DNA of 64,000 nt from Paludibacteraceae bacterium (GTDB lineage Bacteria; Bacteroidota; Bacteroidia; Bacteroidales; Paludibacteraceae). Of this stretch, positions 61,814-64,000 are shown piece by piece. Below the pieces are notes generated by a model. It was not told the origin of the DNA, did no database searches, and was given only the letters and a program-made list of their open reading frames with translations. The position numbers and the translations under genes are program-made. The stretch covers positions 52,563 through 116,562 of the forward strand of contig JAKSKZ010000003.1 of NCBI GenBank assembly GCA_024401475.1, given 5' to 3'. How positions within the stretch are numbered: the stretch's first letter is position 1; every line of letters starts with the position of its first letter.

Positions 61814-63754
61814 TTAAAATTGGTTCATCATTTGACGCACCTCTTCCTTCAATTCATCTGCAAAGGTAGTAAATTTCATCGAACCTTTATCACCTTCGCC
61901 CTGTTTTCTTACAGAAACTTCATCATTTTCTTCTTCCTTCTCTCCTACAATGAGCATATAAGGAATTCTCTTCAACTCATTATCACGGATCTTTCTTCCG
62001 ATTTTCTCGTTTCTGTCGTCAACAACTGCACGTACATCGTTGGCATCCAAATACTCAGCCACCTTGTGTGCATAGTCGTTATACTTCTCACTGATAGGAA
62101 GAACCACCACTTGTTCTGGGGTCAACCACAATGGGAACTTACCGCCTGTATGCTCAATCAACACAGCAACGAAACGCTCCATCGAACCGAATGGGGCACG
62201 GTGAATCATCACTGGTCTGTGCTTTTGGTTATCCTCGCCGACATACTCCAACTCGAAACGCTCAGGCAAGTTGTAATCGACTTGGATAGTACCCAACTGC
62301 CATCTACGACCGATAGCGTCCTTCACCATGAAGTCAAGTTTAGGACCATAGAAAGCAGCCTCTCCATACTCAACTCTTGCTGGCATTCCCTTCTCCTTAC
62401 AAGCCTCGACAATAGCAGCCTCTGCTTTTGCCCAGTTCTCGTCAGAACCTACATATTTAGTCTTGTTGTTTGGATCACGCAATGAAATTTGAGCCTCGAA
62501 GTTTTTGAAATCCAAAGCCTTGAAAATAATTGCGATGATATCCATCACACGAATGAACTCATCTTTCACCTGGTCAGGACGGCAATAGATGTGCGCATCA
62601 TCTTGTGTAAACGAACGAACACGTGTCAAACCGTGCAACTCACCACTTTGCTCGTAGCGATATACTGTTCCGAACTCTGCCAAACGCAAAGGAAGGTCAC
62701 GATATGAACGAGGTTGCCACTTGTAAATCATACAGTGGTGAGGGCAGTTCATCGGCTTCAACAAATAAACCTCGCCCTCCTCTGGAGTAGTGATAGGTTG
62801 GAAGCTGTCTGCTCCATAGTGATCCCAGTGGCCTGAAGTAACATACAAATTTTTGTTACCGATGTGCGGAGTCATAACTTGTTGGTAACCGAACTTCTTT
62901 TGAATACGCTTCAAGAAATCCTCCAAACGTAGGCGAAGTGCAGTTCCCTTTGGCAACCACATAGGCAATCCCTTACCCACCATATCGGTGAACATGAACA
63001 AGCCCATCTCCTTACCAATCTTACGGTGGTCACGCTTCTTAGCCTCCTCCATAAGTGCCAAGTACTCATCCAACATCTTCTTCTTAGGGAAGGTGATAGC
63101 ATACAAACGCGTCAACTGCTTGCGTTTCTCATCACCACGCCAGTAAGCACCGGCCAATGATGTAATCTTGATTGCCTTGATTGGAGAAACATCTGCCAAG
63201 TGTGGGCCACGGCACAAATCTGTAAAATCGCCCTGCTCGTAAACAGTGATCTTACCATCCTCCAACTCGCTGATCAACTCTGTCTTATAAACTTCATTCT
63301 TATCGCCGAAGAATTTCATTGCATCGGCCTTCGTAATGTCTTTTCTTGTCAAAGATTGCTTTGTAGCAACAATTTCTGCCATCTTCTTCTCAATGGCTGC
63401 GAAATCAGACTCCTTCAAAACCACGTCACCCAAATCGATGTCATAGTAGAATCCGTTTTCGATTGCAGGTCCGATACCGAACTTGACATTCGGATACAAA
63501 GCTTGCAAAGCTTGCGCCATCAAGTGGGCTGAAGTATGCCAGAAGGTGTGCTTTCCTTCTTCATCTTCAAACTTATGCAACTTGATAGAACAATCCTCAT
63601 TGATAGGACGATTCAAGTCGCGCACCTCATCATTCACACTAATAGAAAGCACTTCTTGAGCCAAACGTTGGCTAATGCTTTCTGCGATTTGCATACCTGT
63701 TGTTCCGTTTTCGTACTCACGAACAGAACCATCTGGAAATGTTACCTTTATCAT
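61814..63754 (-). CDS. thrS: threonyl-tRNA synthetase
   Basis: 646 residues, class II synthetase. TGS domain at the start ([17 protein letters not shown]), editing domain with [11 protein letters not shown], catalytic core with the zinc ligands in [16 protein letters not shown], motif 2 [20 protein letters not shown], motif 3 [19 protein letters not shown], and the anticodon domain from [14 protein letters not shown]. First gene of the operon with infC (51 bases to its ATC). Confidence 0.97.
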   Translation of the reverse strand: MIKVTFPDGSVREYENGTTGMQIAESISQRLAQEVLSISVNDEVRDLNRPINEDCSIKLHKFEDEEGKHTFWHTSAHLMAQALQALYPNVKFGIGPAIENGFYYDIDLGDVVLKESDFAAIEKKMAEIVATKQSLTRKDITKADAMKFFGDKNEVYKTELISELEDGKITVYEQGDFTDLCRGPHLADVSPIKAIKITSLAGAYWRGDEKRKQLTRLYAITFPKKKMLDEYLALMEEAKKRDHRKIGKEMGLFMFTDMVGKGLPMWLPKGTALRLRLEDFLKRIQKKFGYQQVMTPHIGNKNLYVTSGHWDHYGADSFQPITTPEEGEVYLLKPMNCPHHCMIYKWQPRSYRDLPLRLAEFGTVYRYEQSGELHGLTRVRSFTQDDAHIYCRPDQVKDEFIRVMDIIAIIFKALDFKNFEAQISLRDPNNKTKYVGSDENWAKAEAAIVEACKEKGMPARVEYGEAAFYGPKLDFMVKDAIGRRWQLGTIQVDYNLPERFELEYVGEDNQKHRPVMIHRAPFGSMERFVAVLIEHTGGKFPLWLTPEQVVVLPISEKYNDYAHKVAEYLDANDVRAVVDDRNEKIGRKIRDNELKRIPYMLIVGEKEEENDEVSVRKQGEGDKGSMKFTTFADELKEEVRQMMNQF

Positions 63755-63894
63755 ATTTCTTATTTTCTAACCACGTACAAATGTGGTCAATCCTAATTTT
63801 TACGAAACGCAAAGATAAAATGTTTTTATATTAATCGAAAATTTAGCGGAAGAGATTTTTCCACAGCTTCGACAACAAACTGCTAAACGACAAA

Positions 63895-63923
63895 GAGGGG
63901 AATGACTCTCCATCACTCCCCTC
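63895..63923 (-). terminator. probable terminator between the edge gene and thrS
   Basis: Minus-strand stem GAGGGGAGTGA / TCATTCCCCTC (one G-U pair), loop TGGAGAG, followed by a weak T stretch (TTTGTCGTTT). It would end the gene entering from the right edge. Confidence 0.55.
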
Positions 63924-63946
63924 TTCCCTATTTAATCTTCAATTAT

Positions 63947-64000
63947 TTATCTCATCAACGTGAAGTGGCCGACATAGAACTTGTCGATCTCGTCGATGTT
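63947..64000 (-). CDS. 3' end of an unknown gene at the window edge
   Basis: Minus-strand frame NIDEIDKFYVGHFTLMR followed by TAA (63947-63949), open to the edge. Eighteen codons only. The terminator-like hairpin just downstream supports a real gene end. Product not recognisable. Confidence 0.5.
   Translation of the reverse strand, partial: NIDEIDKFYVGHFTLMR

Overview
The window reads as chromosome of a member of the Bacteroidales (gut- or rumen-type Bacteroidota). The gene types support this: a DUF4494 protein, a DUF6140 protein, FISUMP-type (Fibrobacter paralogous) domains, a BspA-type leucine-rich repeat protein, DUF4143 ATPases, a GH53 galactanase with a T9SS-like tail, and Bacteroides-type promoters (TTTG-N19-TAnnTTTG). 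Shine-Dalgarno sequences are generally absent, with one striking exception at infC. No rRNA, tRNA, CRISPR array or transposase gene was recognised.

Layout. 1-15243 is ordinary chromosome: TrkH (cut by the window edge), a TtcA-like protein, an acyl-CoA ligase, a galactanase, the operon DUF4494-yggS-small acidic protein-trmO, capA-mscS, phoH and folC. 15524-20318 is an array of six paralogous lipoproteins on the minus strand plus a seventh wreck. Their stop codons are followed by a conserved ~35-codon tail, and the array ends in a small possible toxin/immunity pair. 20721-28500 is again core: sanA-like, ddh, gdhA, a divergent DapL-like aminotransferase, glmS and a LysE-family exporter. 28501-35982 is rich in repeats: structured repeats, a 311-bp MITE-like element with an 8-bp target duplication, an LRR protein, a DUF4143 ATPase with tandem operator-like repeats, and a truncated FISUMP gene. 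36002-41112 holds an alcohol dehydrogenase and several small unknown genes, one interrupted by an in-frame TAG.

41182-53879 is the most unusual part. It is a nine-gene co-directional run with three different dynamin-like GTPases and four zinc-ribbon proteins. One zinc-ribbon protein is fused to Sel1 repeats and a complete acyl carrier protein domain, and one to two ribosomal L7/L12-type C-terminal domains plus a FISUMP domain. The run ends in an LRAT-type His/His/Cys protein. Dynamin GTPases, an acyl carrier and an LRAT-fold enzyme together suggest a membrane- or lipid-acting system; that is inference. From 53879 to 60326 follow smaller modules (HATPase + STAS-like pair, a second DUF4143 ATPase, a Sel1 protein, two small paralogs, a possible HEPN protein). 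Several are separated by decayed copies of the 5' end of the gene at 52979, some of which form terminators.

60404-64000 returns to core: thrS-infC-rpmI-rplT on the minus strand. infC appears to start at a rare ATC/ATT codon behind a perfect AGGAGG.
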